From: Thermococcus siculi
Lineage (GTDB): Archaea; Methanobacteriota_B; Thermococci; Thermococcales; Thermococcaceae
Assembly (NCBI RefSeq): GCF_002214505.1
Contig: NZ_CP015103.1
Coordinates: forward strand, 310,001-374,000
Direction of reading: 5' to 3'
DNA: 64,000 nucleotides
The notes under the pieces are model-generated. The model was not told the origin of the DNA. It made no database searches and worked only from the letters and a program-made list of their open reading frames with translations. This document shows positions 27,190 to 35,808 of the stretch, piece after piece. How positions within the stretch are numbered: position 1 is the stretch's first letter; each line of letters opens with the position of its first letter. Both the position numbers and the translations under genes were made by a program.

Positions 27190-28878
27190 CTATCTCTTCG
27201 CCTTGAACCTCTCCTGGAACTCGTAGAGCTGGGCCACCCTCTCTATCGTGTCGGCCTCCTCAGGGCTTTTATCTTCCCTTAAGGCCACGTAGCGCGGGAA
27301 CCTCAGCGCGAACCCGCTCCTGTACTTCGGACTCCTCTGTATCTCCTGGTAGGTTACCTGGATGACCACCTTCGGCTCTATCTCCACGTACTTCCCCTCT
27401 TCCTTCACTATGAGGGGCTTGAGCATCCTGGTGAACTCGGCGAGGTCTTCATCGGTGAAGCCGCTGCCGACCTTCCCGACCGGTACGAACTCGCCGCTGT
27501 GGGGGTCGAAGGCAGCGACGAGGTAGGAACCGAGCAGGTGCGCCCTCCTTCCTTCGCCCCACTCGGCGCCTATGATAACCAGGTCGAGGTCCTCCATCGT
27601 TGGCTTCACCTTGAGCCACTTCTTGCCCCTGTTGCCAGGCTCGTAAACCGAATCGAGCCGTTTGGCCATAACTCCCTCGTGTCCCAGCTCCAGCGCTTTC
27701 TCATAGAACTTCTGCGCCTCCTCAGCGTTGCTCGTCACGAGCTGGACGGCGATCTTTATCTTTTCACTCTCATCAACAAGCCCCTCGAGTTTTTTCCTCC
27801 TCTCCTCGAACGGGGTCTCGATGAGGCTTTCCCCGTCGATGAACATCACGTCGAAGAGGTTAAGCTCGAGGGGGATCTTCTCTATCATCTCGTCTATGTT
27901 GTACTTCCTCCGGAAGCGCCTGAGGACGAACTGGAAGGGTCTGGGCCTGCCCTCCTCACCGACCGCCACAAGTTCGCCTTCCACTATCGCCCTCTCGGCT
28001 TTGATGCTCTCCAAGATCGCGGAGACAACGTCCGGAATCGACCTGGTGACGTTCTCAAGCCTGCGGGAGTAAACGACAACGCTATCGCCGTCCTTATGAA
28101 CCTGCACACGGGCACCGTCGTACTTTATCTCAAAGGCCGCCTTGCCGCCCATTTCCACCAGGGCCTCTTTCACATCCGCTGCGTTCTGGGCCAGCATCGG
28201 CCTTATGGGCTTTCCAATCTGGATTTTCACCTTTGAGAGACCCTCATTTCCCTCCTCCTTGGCCACCCTCGCGACGTAGCCGAAGTCGCTTGTGAGCATG
28301 TAGGCCCTCTCAACGAGCTCCGGTTTGACGTTGAAGGCGCTCGCTATGGCATCGCGGAGTATGCCCTCGGCGACGCCGGTTCTCATGGTTCCCAGAACGG
28401 TCCTCGCTATGTACTTGCCCTCCTCCGGCTGGGCGTCCATGAAGATGTTTGCCAGGTACTTCATCTTTCTGTCCTGGCTCCTCTCGCCGCTCGCCTCGGC
28501 AACCTTGACCAGTGTGTCGTAAACGCGCTTCACCGTTAGGGGCTGGCTGAAGAAGCTCTTCTGCTTCCTCTTCTTCAAAGCGAGTGCAATGCTCTCACCC
28601 AGATCACCGGTGTCGCGAACGGAATCCTCTATCTCCCTCTCGGAGACCCCCGTTGCCATGGATACGGCCTTTATGAGGAGCTTCTCGCCGACTCCAAGCT
28701 CCCTCTCATCCCAGTCGGGAAAGACCTTCCCCAGAATCAGATACGGGATCACGTCAAGGAGTTCGTCGGGTGTTTTCTTAAGAAAGTCAGCCACGAATTT
28801 GGTCTTCAGGGTTTTGAGCGTGGTCTTCTCAAGCCTCCTGTAGAGGTCGGCAAGTTCGGCATATTTCATGTCACCCAT
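27190..28878 (-). CDS. lig: ATP-dependent DNA ligase
   Basis: This 562-residue ligase seals nicks in replication and repair. It has an N-terminal DNA-binding domain and the nucleotidyltransferase motif with catalytic Lys in [10 protein letters not shown] (about residue 250). The conserved motifs [11 protein letters not shown] and KWLKVKP and an OB fold follow. I start at MGDMKYAEL (28878), which gives the length of the T. kodakarensis enzyme; a second ATG at 28869 is possible. The longer frame upstream overlaps the divergent HEPN gene and is rejected. Confidence 0.95.
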   Translation of the reverse strand: MGDMKYAELADLYRRLEKTTLKTLKTKFVADFLKKTPDELLDVIPYLILGKVFPDWDERELGVGEKLLIKAVSMATGVSEREIEDSVRDTGDLGESIALALKKRKQKSFFSQPLTVKRVYDTLVKVAEASGERSQDRKMKYLANIFMDAQPEEGKYIARTVLGTMRTGVAEGILRDAIASAFNVKPELVERAYMLTSDFGYVARVAKEEGNEGLSKVKIQIGKPIRPMLAQNAADVKEALVEMGGKAAFEIKYDGARVQVHKDGDSVVVYSRRLENVTRSIPDVVSAILESIKAERAIVEGELVAVGEEGRPRPFQFVLRRFRRKYNIDEMIEKIPLELNLFDVMFIDGESLIETPFEERRKKLEGLVDESEKIKIAVQLVTSNAEEAQKFYEKALELGHEGVMAKRLDSVYEPGNRGKKWLKVKPTMEDLDLVIIGAEWGEGRRAHLLGSYLVAAFDPHSGEFVPVGKVGSGFTDEDLAEFTRMLKPLIVKEEGKYVEIEPKVVIQVTYQEIQRSPKYRSGFALRFPRYVALREDKSPEEADTIERVAQLYEFQERFKAKR

Positions 28879-28960
28879 TCTCACCACCGGAGTTGATACG
28901 GCGAGGTGGATAAAAGGGTAATGGGGAAATCCTTTAAGGGTTGAATGTGAATGGGTGATC

Positions 28961-29355
28961 ATGTGGGAAGAGATACACCGGGAGCTTGAAGTCGCCGAGG
29001 AAGAGCTTTCATCAGCATACATACTCTTCGAACACGGAAAGTATCGGGACTCAATAAGCAGGGCGTATTATTCCATGTTCCATGCCGCCCGCGCTCTCAT
29101 CTTGCTCAAAGGTATGACCCCGAAGAAGCACTCTGGACAGTTTCACTCTTTGGAAAGTACTACGTCAAGGAAGGTATTGTCGAGGAGCACTACGGGAAAG
29201 CCCTCACCAAGGCGTTTCAGTTGAGGAGCAAAGCTGACTACAACGTGATGTATCTCCCCAGTAGGGAAGAAGCTGAAGAAATTCTGAATTCCGCGGAGGA
29301 TTTTCTTGAAAAAGCCAGGGAGCTGATTGAAGAATGGAGGAGAAAAGAGCAATAG
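28961..29355 (+). pseudogene. HEPN-domain toxin gene, frameshifted
   Basis: The first part reads [16 protein letters not shown] and carries the HEPN signature [15 protein letters not shown]. After ...KKHSGQ (about 29140) the frame breaks. From 29143 another frame continues the family sequence (SLFGKYYVKEGIVEEHYGKA, then AFQLRSKADYNVMY) to a stop at 29355. Adding one base near 29140 restores a protein of about 130 residues. It pairs with the downstream MNT nucleotidyltransferase, as in HepT/MntA toxin-antitoxin modules, in which the HEPN protein is an RNase. A sequencing error cannot be excluded. Confidence 0.8.
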
Positions 29356-29636
29356 AAGAGTTCCTTGGCTATCTGAAAGAACACTTTGGGGAACGTCTTT
29401 ACGGAGTTTACCTTTTTGGGTCCTATGTTAGGGGAGATTACACCGAAGAGAGCGACGTCGATATTCTTGTTGTGGGCGATCTGACTCTGGACGATATTCT
29501 TGATGAGGTATTCAGGATACTCATGGATTACGGTGTGCTCTTAAACGTGATAGTGGAGAAGCCCGAAGAGTTTGAGAGGTGGAAGGGAACCTCCTTCCAC
29601 AGAACCGTCCTCTCCGAGGGCATCAAGATTTACTGA
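29334..29636 (+). CDS. MNT nucleotidyltransferase (antitoxin of HEPN/MNT pair)
   Basis: This 100-residue minimal nucleotidyltransferase has GSYVRGDYTEESDVDIL (catalytic Gly-Ser and Asp-x-Asp). In characterised HEPN/MNT modules the MNT protein AMPylates and silences the HEPN RNase. The start ATG 29334 lies inside the 3' end of the HEPN gene in another frame (22-bp overlap), so translation is coupled. With the HEPN gene broken, it would be an orphan antitoxin. It overlaps the convergent pantoate kinase stop by 7 bp. Confidence 0.85.
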   Translation: MEEKRAIEEFLGYLKEHFGERLYGVYLFGSYVRGDYTEESDVDILVVGDLTLDDILDEVFRILMDYGVLLNVIVEKPEEFERWKGTSFHRTVLSEGIKIY

Positions 29637-30535
29637 CCAATCCACCGCCCGACCTTCGGTTTCTCATCGTATACCTCGGCCACGTCGTAGGGAACGTCGA
29701 GATCAGCCAGCAGGTTCTTAGCATTATCAATTTCTTTCTCCCTCACGAGTGCAAACAGACCCTTACCGAGCATTATCATCGAGCTGGGGTTCGAGAGAAC
29801 TCTGTCCAGTTGCCTGGCAAGCTCAAGGAGCTCTCCGCTCAGGAGGCCTGTATTTTCGGCGAACCCCCTCGCCAGTGCCATCATGCGCTCGGGCCTCGGG
29901 TCTCTCAGGAGACTCTCGAGGGCGAGCTTTCCCTCGCGCTCTATCGCTTTAACGACGTCCCCGTCGAGCACCTCTCTCGTGGAAAGCCTGCCCAGGGGAA
30001 CGACGAGAACCCTGTAGTCTTCAAAGAAGAGGTTGTCAACGACGCCTATTCCCGGCCCTCCTGCTTTAACGCGAACCTCAATACCGCCGGCGAGTTGCGC
30101 TACCACATCTCCAAGGCCACCCTTATTAAGAACCTCGTGCCTGTGTGCCGTTTGGGCGGCTTTGAGCCAGGTTCCGCCGAAGGCGTAGCTTAAAGACAGA
30201 GCCGTTCCCAGGGCACCCCCCGCGCTGTTGCCGAAGCCGTAACCGTTCGGGAAGTCGAAGTACTGCCATATTTCCACCTCCCCGAGGAAACCCCCGGGAA
30301 CGAGTTCTTCCGCGACAGAGTACGTTATGAGGGCCTCACCCTTCTTTACCGGCTCTCCATTGAAGGCAACGTGGATGTGCCTCTCGAGGGTTCCGGTCTC
30401 CACGCTCGCGAAGACCGTGGTTCCCTTACTCAGGTTCACCCCCGCACCGAGGGAGCCGGCCCTGAGGGGATCGTCGTTGAACCTGGGAACGAAGAAGGCA
30501 GTGATGTGAGCGGGAACGAACGACCTGATGAGCAT
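29630..30535 (-). CDS. pantoate kinase (archaeal CoA pathway)
   Basis: This 301-residue GHMP-fold kinase phosphorylates pantoate, the archaeal route to 4'-phosphopantothenate together with phosphopantothenate synthetase. The ATP loop GYGFGNSAGGALGTALSL, the N-terminal FVPAHITAFF and the HRHEVLNKGGLGDVVAQ region match the Thermococcus enzyme. ATG 30535 has GGAGGTGG upstream. It is monocistronic, with convergent and same-strand neighbours of unrelated function. Confidence 0.88.
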   Translation of the reverse strand: MLIRSFVPAHITAFFVPRFNDDPLRAGSLGAGVNLSKGTTVFASVETGTLERHIHVAFNGEPVKKGEALITYSVAEELVPGGFLGEVEIWQYFDFPNGYGFGNSAGGALGTALSLSYAFGGTWLKAAQTAHRHEVLNKGGLGDVVAQLAGGIEVRVKAGGPGIGVVDNLFFEDYRVLVVPLGRLSTREVLDGDVVKAIEREGKLALESLLRDPRPERMMALARGFAENTGLLSGELLELARQLDRVLSNPSSMIMLGKGLFALVREKEIDNAKNLLADLDVPYDVAEVYDEKPKVGRWIGQ

Positions 30536-30631
30536 GTATCCACCTCCAGAGAAAGTGTCTCCGGGTGCTTTTAAATGCTTTCAGATTTCACAAAGTCCGC
30601 AAAAACGGGAAAATGTGGAAAGAAGGAAACC

Positions 30632-32290
30632 TCACTCCTCCACGACATATATCGGGACCTTTCCGTGCGGAATTCCGTACTTCTTGCCGTACCACTCGCT
30701 GAGGACGTACCAGGCCGCTATGAGGAGCACCAGGCCGGCGGGGAGCAGTATCGCCCAGCTCCTGACCCCGATGCCGAAGAGCAGGTAGAGTACGACGCCT
30801 ATCGACGCAACGGTGAACGCATAGGGTATCTGGGTCGTCACGTGGTCTATGTGGTCGCTTCCCGAGAACATCGAGCTCATGATCGTTGTATCGCTGATCG
30901 GCGAGCAGTGGTCACCGAAGATCGAGCCGGTGAAGGTGGCTCCTATGGTGGCGAAAACTATCTCGTTGACCTGTCCGTTGGTGAAGGCGAGGCTGAGCTG
31001 AACGCCGAGCGGAACCATGATGGCAAAGGTACCCCAGCTGGTTCCGGTGGTGAAGGCGACGAACATCGCCGCTAGGAACATTATCAGCGGCATCCACGGA
31101 CCGAGGTTGGCCCCCGAGCTGGTGGCCAGGTCGATGATGTACTGGCCGGTTCCAACGGCGTCGGCGGCGGTTCCGAGGCTCCAGGCCAGAACGAGGATGG
31201 TGTTGGCGAAGAGCATCTGCTTCATGCCCTTGACCACGGTGTCCTCCCACTCCTCGATGCTCATCTTCTTCCTGCCGAGGAGCATCAGGCTGGCGACGAG
31301 GACCATCACGAAGGAACCCCAGAGAAGGGCGGTTGCAGCGTCCGCCTCGCGGAAGGACTCGATGAAGCTGTAGCTGAGGAAGTTCACCCCGAACGGGTTC
31401 TCAAGCTCCGTCCACCATCCCAGGTCCTGGCTGTAGGCGTAGAGGTTGGCCGCACCGGTGTACCAGAGGCCGAGCATTGAAACGATGACGAGGGATATTA
31501 TCGGTATGACGAAGTCCCAGAGGTTGCCTTCCTCCTTGGGCATTCCAAGGTCGGTCTCGGTCGTCATGAGCGGCTTGGCCCCGTCGCGGAGAACCTTGCC
31601 CTCCGTCCTGGCGCGCATCTCAGCCTTGAGCATCGCTCCGTAGTGCCTGTGGGTGTAGGCCACGATGAAGACGAGGATTATCGCGAGTATCGAGTAGAAC
31701 CTGAAGGGCAGGCTCGAGAGCCACGCATCGTAGGAGTTGTATGTTATGCCGAAGTTCTCAAAGCCCGAGCCTATCATGGCCAGCTCGTAGCCGATCCACG
31801 TTGATATGAGCGCAAGGCCCGCAACGGGGGCGGCTGTGGAGTCGTCGATGTAGGCAAGCATCTCGCGGGAAACGCGAGTTTTGTCGGTTATCGGCCTCAT
31901 GGTGTTTCCGACTATTATGGTGTTGGTGTAGTCATCGAAGAACACCAGGACACCCATAAGCCATCCCAGAACCGAGGCGCCCCTGCTCGTTTTCACCCTC
32001 TTGGAAAGGGCGTTGGCCAGGGCATGGACTCCACCGGACTTGTACACGAGTCCTACGCCGGCTCCGATCAGGAAGTCGAAGATGAGTATCCTTGCGTTCC
32101 AGTCGTCGGTCACGCTACCCACTATCCACTCAAGGGTCTGGGTGGTACCCGTCACAGGATTCCAGCCCGCTATCATCAGCCCACCGATCCAAACACCTGC
32201 GAACAGTGCCAGCACGACCCTCTTGGTCCAGATAGCCAGTATAATGGCCACCAATGGCGGCAACAGGGACAGCACACCAAAGTCCGACAC
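30632..32290 (-). CDS. Na+/H+ antiporter, NhaC family
   Basis: This 552-residue polytopic membrane protein (about 12 helices) has the NhaC-type features VFFDDYTNTIIVGNTMRP, STAAPVAGLALISTW and FTGSIFGDHCSPISDTTIMSS. It exchanges sodium for protons or a related solute pair. The start is a GTG (32290) with a strong GGAGGTGAAACC site. A TATA-like CTTATATTCC lies near 32335-32345. Confidence 0.88.
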   Translation of the reverse strand: MSDFGVLSLLPPLVAIILAIWTKRVVLALFAGVWIGGLMIAGWNPVTGTTQTLEWIVGSVTDDWNARILIFDFLIGAGVGLVYKSGGVHALANALSKRVKTSRGASVLGWLMGVLVFFDDYTNTIIVGNTMRPITDKTRVSREMLAYIDDSTAAPVAGLALISTWIGYELAMIGSGFENFGITYNSYDAWLSSLPFRFYSILAIILVFIVAYTHRHYGAMLKAEMRARTEGKVLRDGAKPLMTTETDLGMPKEEGNLWDFVIPIISLVIVSMLGLWYTGAANLYAYSQDLGWWTELENPFGVNFLSYSFIESFREADAATALLWGSFVMVLVASLMLLGRKKMSIEEWEDTVVKGMKQMLFANTILVLAWSLGTAADAVGTGQYIIDLATSSGANLGPWMPLIMFLAAMFVAFTTGTSWGTFAIMVPLGVQLSLAFTNGQVNEIVFATIGATFTGSIFGDHCSPISDTTIMSSMFSGSDHIDHVTTQIPYAFTVASIGVVLYLLFGIGVRSWAILLPAGLVLLIAAWYVLSEWYGKKYGIPHGKVPIYVVEE

Positions 32291-32347
32291 GGTTTCACCT
32301 CCGTAGGGGTTTCACCCCAATAACAATCGGCGGAATATAAGCGTTTC

Positions 32348-32598
32348 TGGAGTACTTTTGGCACATCGTCAATTTGCCGAAAATATTGCTCCACTTCCAC
32401 GGGATATGTTGACGTATTCCTGACCCTACAGTGCACAGCCATGTCATGCTGCATTAATGCATACCTTCAAGTACATTACTGCTCACCATTACCATAAAAA
32501 CCTTTCCCAGAAAAGCTTCAGGGGAGGCCCCTTTACAGCTTAAAAAAGCCAACGAAGCCCGACCCACTCGGAAGGGTAACCGGAAAATGAAGAGGAAT
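32348..32598. other. gap between nhaC promoter and uracil-DNA glycosylase gene end
   Basis: No gene, RNA or clear repeat is visible in this AT-rich stretch upstream of the nhaC promoter and downstream of the UDG stop. GGGGAGGCCCC (32521-32532 area) is a small palindrome. Confidence 0.4.
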
Positions 32599-33192
32599 TC
32601 ATGGGGACTGGTTGATGATCTCCCCCAGCTTCGCGAAGTCCTTCCTCAGCTCCTCCCTTATCGGGGGGCGGTAGAGCGCCGCGGCCGGGTGGTACATCGG
32701 CATTATGACGATCTTACCGAAGAGCGTGTGGGCCTCGAAGGTCTTTCCGTGGATTTTGCTTATCGGCTCGGGGTCAAAGCCGAACTTCTCGAGGATGTAG
32801 CGCATCGAGTGCCTCCCCAGCGGTACGATGACCTTCGGCCTGATTATGTCTATCTGCCTGTCGAGGTAGGGCGAGCAGGCCCTGATTTCATCCTCAGTCG
32901 GGTCGCGGTTTTCTGGAGGGCGGCACTTGACGATGTTGGTTATGTAAACCTCATCCCTGCTGAGGCCTATACCCGCCAGAAGCTCATCGAGAACCTTTCC
33001 GGCCCTTCCAACGAAGGGCAGACCCTTCTGATCCTCCCAGTAGCCCGGTGCCTCACCGACGAACATCACCCTGGCCTCGTAGCTTCCCGCCCCGGGGACT
33101 GCGTTGGTTCTGAGCTGGCCTAGTGGGCACTTCTGACAGTTCTTTATGCGCTCTTCGAGCTTTCTCATGAGTTCTTCCTTCGCCATCTCCAT
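32599..33192 (-). CDS. uracil-DNA glycosylase, family 4 (UDGa, Fe-S)
   Basis: This 197-residue enzyme removes uracil from DNA, important at high temperature where cytosine deaminates. It shows the family-4 motif GEAPG, the Fe-S cysteine set (CQKC, C in KCRPP, C in ACSPYL) and the terminal MYHPAA motif. ATG 33192 forms a TGATG overlap with the upstream gene; ATG 33186 is the alternative. The two genes are translationally coupled. Confidence 0.9.
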   Translation of the reverse strand: MEMAKEELMRKLEERIKNCQKCPLGQLRTNAVPGAGSYEARVMFVGEAPGYWEDQKGLPFVGRAGKVLDELLAGIGLSRDEVYITNIVKCRPPENRDPTEDEIRACSPYLDRQIDIIRPKVIVPLGRHSMRYILEKFGFDPEPISKIHGKTFEAHTLFGKIVIMPMYHPAAALYRPPIREELRKDFAKLGEIINQSP

Positions 33193-33545
33193 CACGCGAG
33201 GGTTTTCTGGCTGAGGTAGGCCTTGAGGAACTCGACCCAAGCTGTGTAGTAGCCCTTCTCGTACTCGTCGCGGAACTCGTGCTCCAGGATGACCTCCTGG
33301 AAGTGCCTGAGGAGCTCCTCCGCCTTTTTCCTGTCGTGCTCGGTTATCAGCTGAACTATGAGGGCATCGGGGTCGTTGTCCTTGATGGCACTCATAAAGC
33401 CGTTTATGGCCCTTCCGTAGCCCCTGCCCCACTCGTCGCTCCCCACCATCTTCTGGAGCTTTTCAAGGTGCCCCCTCGCCCTGCTGAAGTCCCTCTTGAG
33501 CAGAGCCCTCAGGAACATCTCCATCCTCATCTCTCTCGCAGGCAT
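33192..33545 (-). CDS. helical protein of unknown function, coupled to UDG
   Basis: This 117-residue protein is rich in Arg, Glu and Leu and predicted all-helical (MFLRALLKRDFSRARGHLEKLQ...). I recognise no named domain. ATG 33545 follows GGTGGTGA. Its stop overlaps the UDG start, so it may serve the same repair or nucleic-acid function, as inferred from coupling only. Confidence 0.7.
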   Translation of the reverse strand: MPAREMRMEMFLRALLKRDFSRARGHLEKLQKMVGSDEWGRGYGRAINGFMSAIKDNDPDALIVQLITEHDRKKAEELLRHFQEVILEHEFRDEYEKGYYTAWVEFLKAYLSQKTLA

Positions 33546-33646
33546 TTCACCACCGCCCATAAAATCTCGCCAGTGCTTTTAACACTTCGCCCGCTACACA
33601 CATATGACCCATACCTATGAAGGAAAACTTGCATATTTACGCAAAA

Positions 33647-33657
33647 GCTTTTATACC
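33647..33657 (+). promoter_or_regulatory. TATA box of the tes operon
   Basis: GCTTTTATACC lies about 60 bases before the tes ATG. Transcription near 33678 would give a leader of about 34 bases holding the GGGGGG ribosome site. This argues against the longer upstream open frame. Confidence 0.6.
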
Positions 33658-33711
33658 CATGGATTGAATAAACGTGCAAGACGGAGAAGAGTCAAACCAG
33701 GGGGGAACCCC

Positions 33712-35487
33712 ATGGCGGAAAGTGTTGGTGAAGTACCGAGTGGTGAGAAAGAATTCACAGAATCCACGCGCAGGATCAGGGATATAATAGAGTTCCCTGA
33801 GATAAGTGAGGAAGAGTTTGAGAGGATGCTTAAGAGCGCGAGCAGGGCCTACGGAGGGCCCTTGCCCCACAGGACGTATTCAATCTGTCCGGAGACGAGA
33901 CGTATCGTCCCGGCCCTCGTCTGGGAGAAGGACGGCAAGGTCTGGATAACCAAGCGCTGTCCCGAGGGTATGATAACCGACGTCTATTACGAGAGCGTTG
34001 AAATGTACTACCGCTTCCAGAAGTGGAAGTTCGACTTCAAGCTAACCAGCTTCAACGTCGAGAACAGCGGTGTAAACTGCCCGCTCGACTGCGGCCTCTG
34101 CGCCAGGCACCGCTCCCACACGAACCTCCTAAACATCGTCCTCACCAACCGCTGCAACCTGAGCTGCTGGTACTGCTTCTTCTACGCCAAGGAGGGCCAG
34201 CCGATCTATGAACCTACCCTCGAGCAGATACGCATGATGCTCCGCAACGCCAAAAAGGAGTCCCCCGTCGGTGCGAACGCCGTTCAGCTCACCGGCGGCG
34301 AGCCAACGCTGAGGGAGGACCTCATAGAGATCATCAAGATAGCGAAGGAGGAAGGCTACGACCACGTCCAGCTCAACACCGACGGAATAAAGCTCGCCTT
34401 CGATCCAGAACTCGTCAAGAAGATCCGCGAGGCGGGAACCAACGTTCTCTACATGAGCTACGACGGTATGACCCCCCAGACCAACTGGAAGAACCACTGG
34501 GAGGTCCCGCTCATCCTTGAGAACGTGAGGAAGGCCGGCGGACCGGGAATAGTGCTCGTCCCGACGACCATAAGGAACGTCAACGACCACGAGCTTGGAG
34601 CCATAATCAACTTCGGCCTCAACCACCTCGACATAATCCGCGGCGTGAACTTCCAGCCGATCTCCCAGGTCGGAAGGGTGCCCAGGAGGGAGCGCCAGCG
34701 CTTCAGGATAACCATACCCGGCGCAATAAAGAGGATAGAGGAGCAGACGAACGGGGTCATAGCCATGGACGACTGGTACCCGATTCCTATAGCCGGCCAC
34801 ATAGCGCGCTTTTTTGAGGCGTTCACCGGCTCCCGCTACTACATGACCAGCCACTACTGCTGCGGTGCGGCGACCTACGTCTTCCTCGACCGCGAGAACA
34901 AGAGGGTGGTTCCGATAAGCAGGTTCCTCGACGTTGAGGGCTTCGTCGAGTACCTCGAGAGCAAGGCCGAGGAGATCGAGCAGTGGAAGAGCATGGGCAG
35001 ACTTCAGAAGCTCAAGCTCGGCACGGAGATATTCATGAAGTTCCGCTCCTTCTACGATCCCAAGTACGCCCCGAAGGGCATAGGAGTCCTCGACCTCATA
35101 AAGAACGCCTTCATGCACGGCAACTACGACGCCCTCGGAAAGTTCCACAAGAACGCCCTCTTCCTCGGAATGATGCACTTCATGGACGAGTACAACTACG
35201 ATGTCGAGCGCGTTGAGCGCTGCGTCATCCACTACGCGATGCCCGACGGAAGGATAGTGCCCTTCTGTACCTTCAACGTGATTCCGGAGCTGTACAGGGA
35301 CAAGGTGCAGGCCCAGTTCAGCTACACCTGGGAGGAATGGAAAGCCATACACCCTGACTGGGACTACATGAAGGACAAGTACATAAGGACGAAGGAGTTC
35401 GTCGAGAAGATGAAGAACAGCGAGGTTTACCGGAAGACCTACATCGACATAGAAGACTACTTCGGAACGATAAAGACGAAGGCGTGA
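33712..35487 (+). CDS. tes: tetraether lipid synthase Tes (radical SAM)
   Basis: This 591-residue radical SAM enzyme joins the phytanyl chains of two archaeal diether lipids to form membrane-spanning tetraethers (GDGT). The radical SAM cluster ligands are C148, C152 and C155 (CNLSCWYC). A preceding CPLDCGLC (C123, C127, C130) and later Cys (YCCGAA; C in RCVIHY and PFCTFN) can hold the extra clusters known in this family. LTGGEPTLRED is the SAM-binding GGE motif. ATG 33712 fits the TATA box at 33647. The gene at 35497 follows 9 bp later. Confidence 0.9.
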   Translation: MAESVGEVPSGEKEFTESTRRIRDIIEFPEISEEEFERMLKSASRAYGGPLPHRTYSICPETRRIVPALVWEKDGKVWITKRCPEGMITDVYYESVEMYYRFQKWKFDFKLTSFNVENSGVNCPLDCGLCARHRSHTNLLNIVLTNRCNLSCWYCFFYAKEGQPIYEPTLEQIRMMLRNAKKESPVGANAVQLTGGEPTLREDLIEIIKIAKEEGYDHVQLNTDGIKLAFDPELVKKIREAGTNVLYMSYDGMTPQTNWKNHWEVPLILENVRKAGGPGIVLVPTTIRNVNDHELGAIINFGLNHLDIIRGVNFQPISQVGRVPRRERQRFRITIPGAIKRIEEQTNGVIAMDDWYPIPIAGHIARFFEAFTGSRYYMTSHYCCGAATYVFLDRENKRVVPISRFLDVEGFVEYLESKAEEIEQWKSMGRLQKLKLGTEIFMKFRSFYDPKYAPKGIGVLDLIKNAFMHGNYDALGKFHKNALFLGMMHFMDEYNYDVERVERCVIHYAMPDGRIVPFCTFNVIPELYRDKVQAQFSYTWEEWKAIHPDWDYMKDKYIRTKEFVEKMKNSEVYRKTYIDIEDYFGTIKTKA

Positions 35488-35496
35488 GGTGGGAGC

Positions 35497-35802
35497 ATGG
35501 GCGTCAAACCCGACAAAAGGCTCACCAAGCTCGTCCTCAGGTTCGGAAACATCGACTGGGAAAAGGCCAGCGCGAAGCAGTACGAGCTTGAGAAGGAGCT
35601 GGGGGTCTGGAGGATATTCCTCAACGGCTACGCCAAGAACGGCTTCGTGGTCTTCGACGGGGAGATGATTTCCAAGGAGAGCATCATGGAAAAGCTGACG
35701 GAGCTTGAACCAGAGGTAGTCGGTGAGGAAACCATAACGGCCCAGCAGCTCATAGAGTCCAGCTACTCCTGGAACAACATAATTGGAAAGGCAAAGTCAT
35801 AA
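35497..35802 (+). CDS. small protein encoded behind tes
   Basis: This 101-residue soluble protein (MGVKPDKRLTKLVLRF...) has an alpha/beta pattern and no membrane segment. GAGGTGGGAGC precedes the ATG, and only 9 bp separate it from the tes stop, so the two are one transcript. I do not recognise a domain. A role as a Tes partner is suggested by position only. Confidence 0.75.
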   Translation: MGVKPDKRLTKLVLRFGNIDWEKASAKQYELEKELGVWRIFLNGYAKNGFVVFDGEMISKESIMEKLTELEPEVVGEETITAQQLIESSYSWNNIIGKAKS

Positions 35803-35808
35803 AAAGGC

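Noticed and set aside
28879-29022. Longer N-terminus for DNA ligase (48 extra codons)
   Set aside because: The extension is Ser-rich, overlaps the divergent HEPN gene start and promoter, and goes beyond the known length of the Thermococcus enzyme.
34129-35352. 407-codon open frame on the minus strand
   Set aside because: It lies wholly antisense to tes, whose radical SAM motifs and promoter are clear. Its Val/Glu/His-rich product has no recognisable domain; it is a codon-bias shadow.
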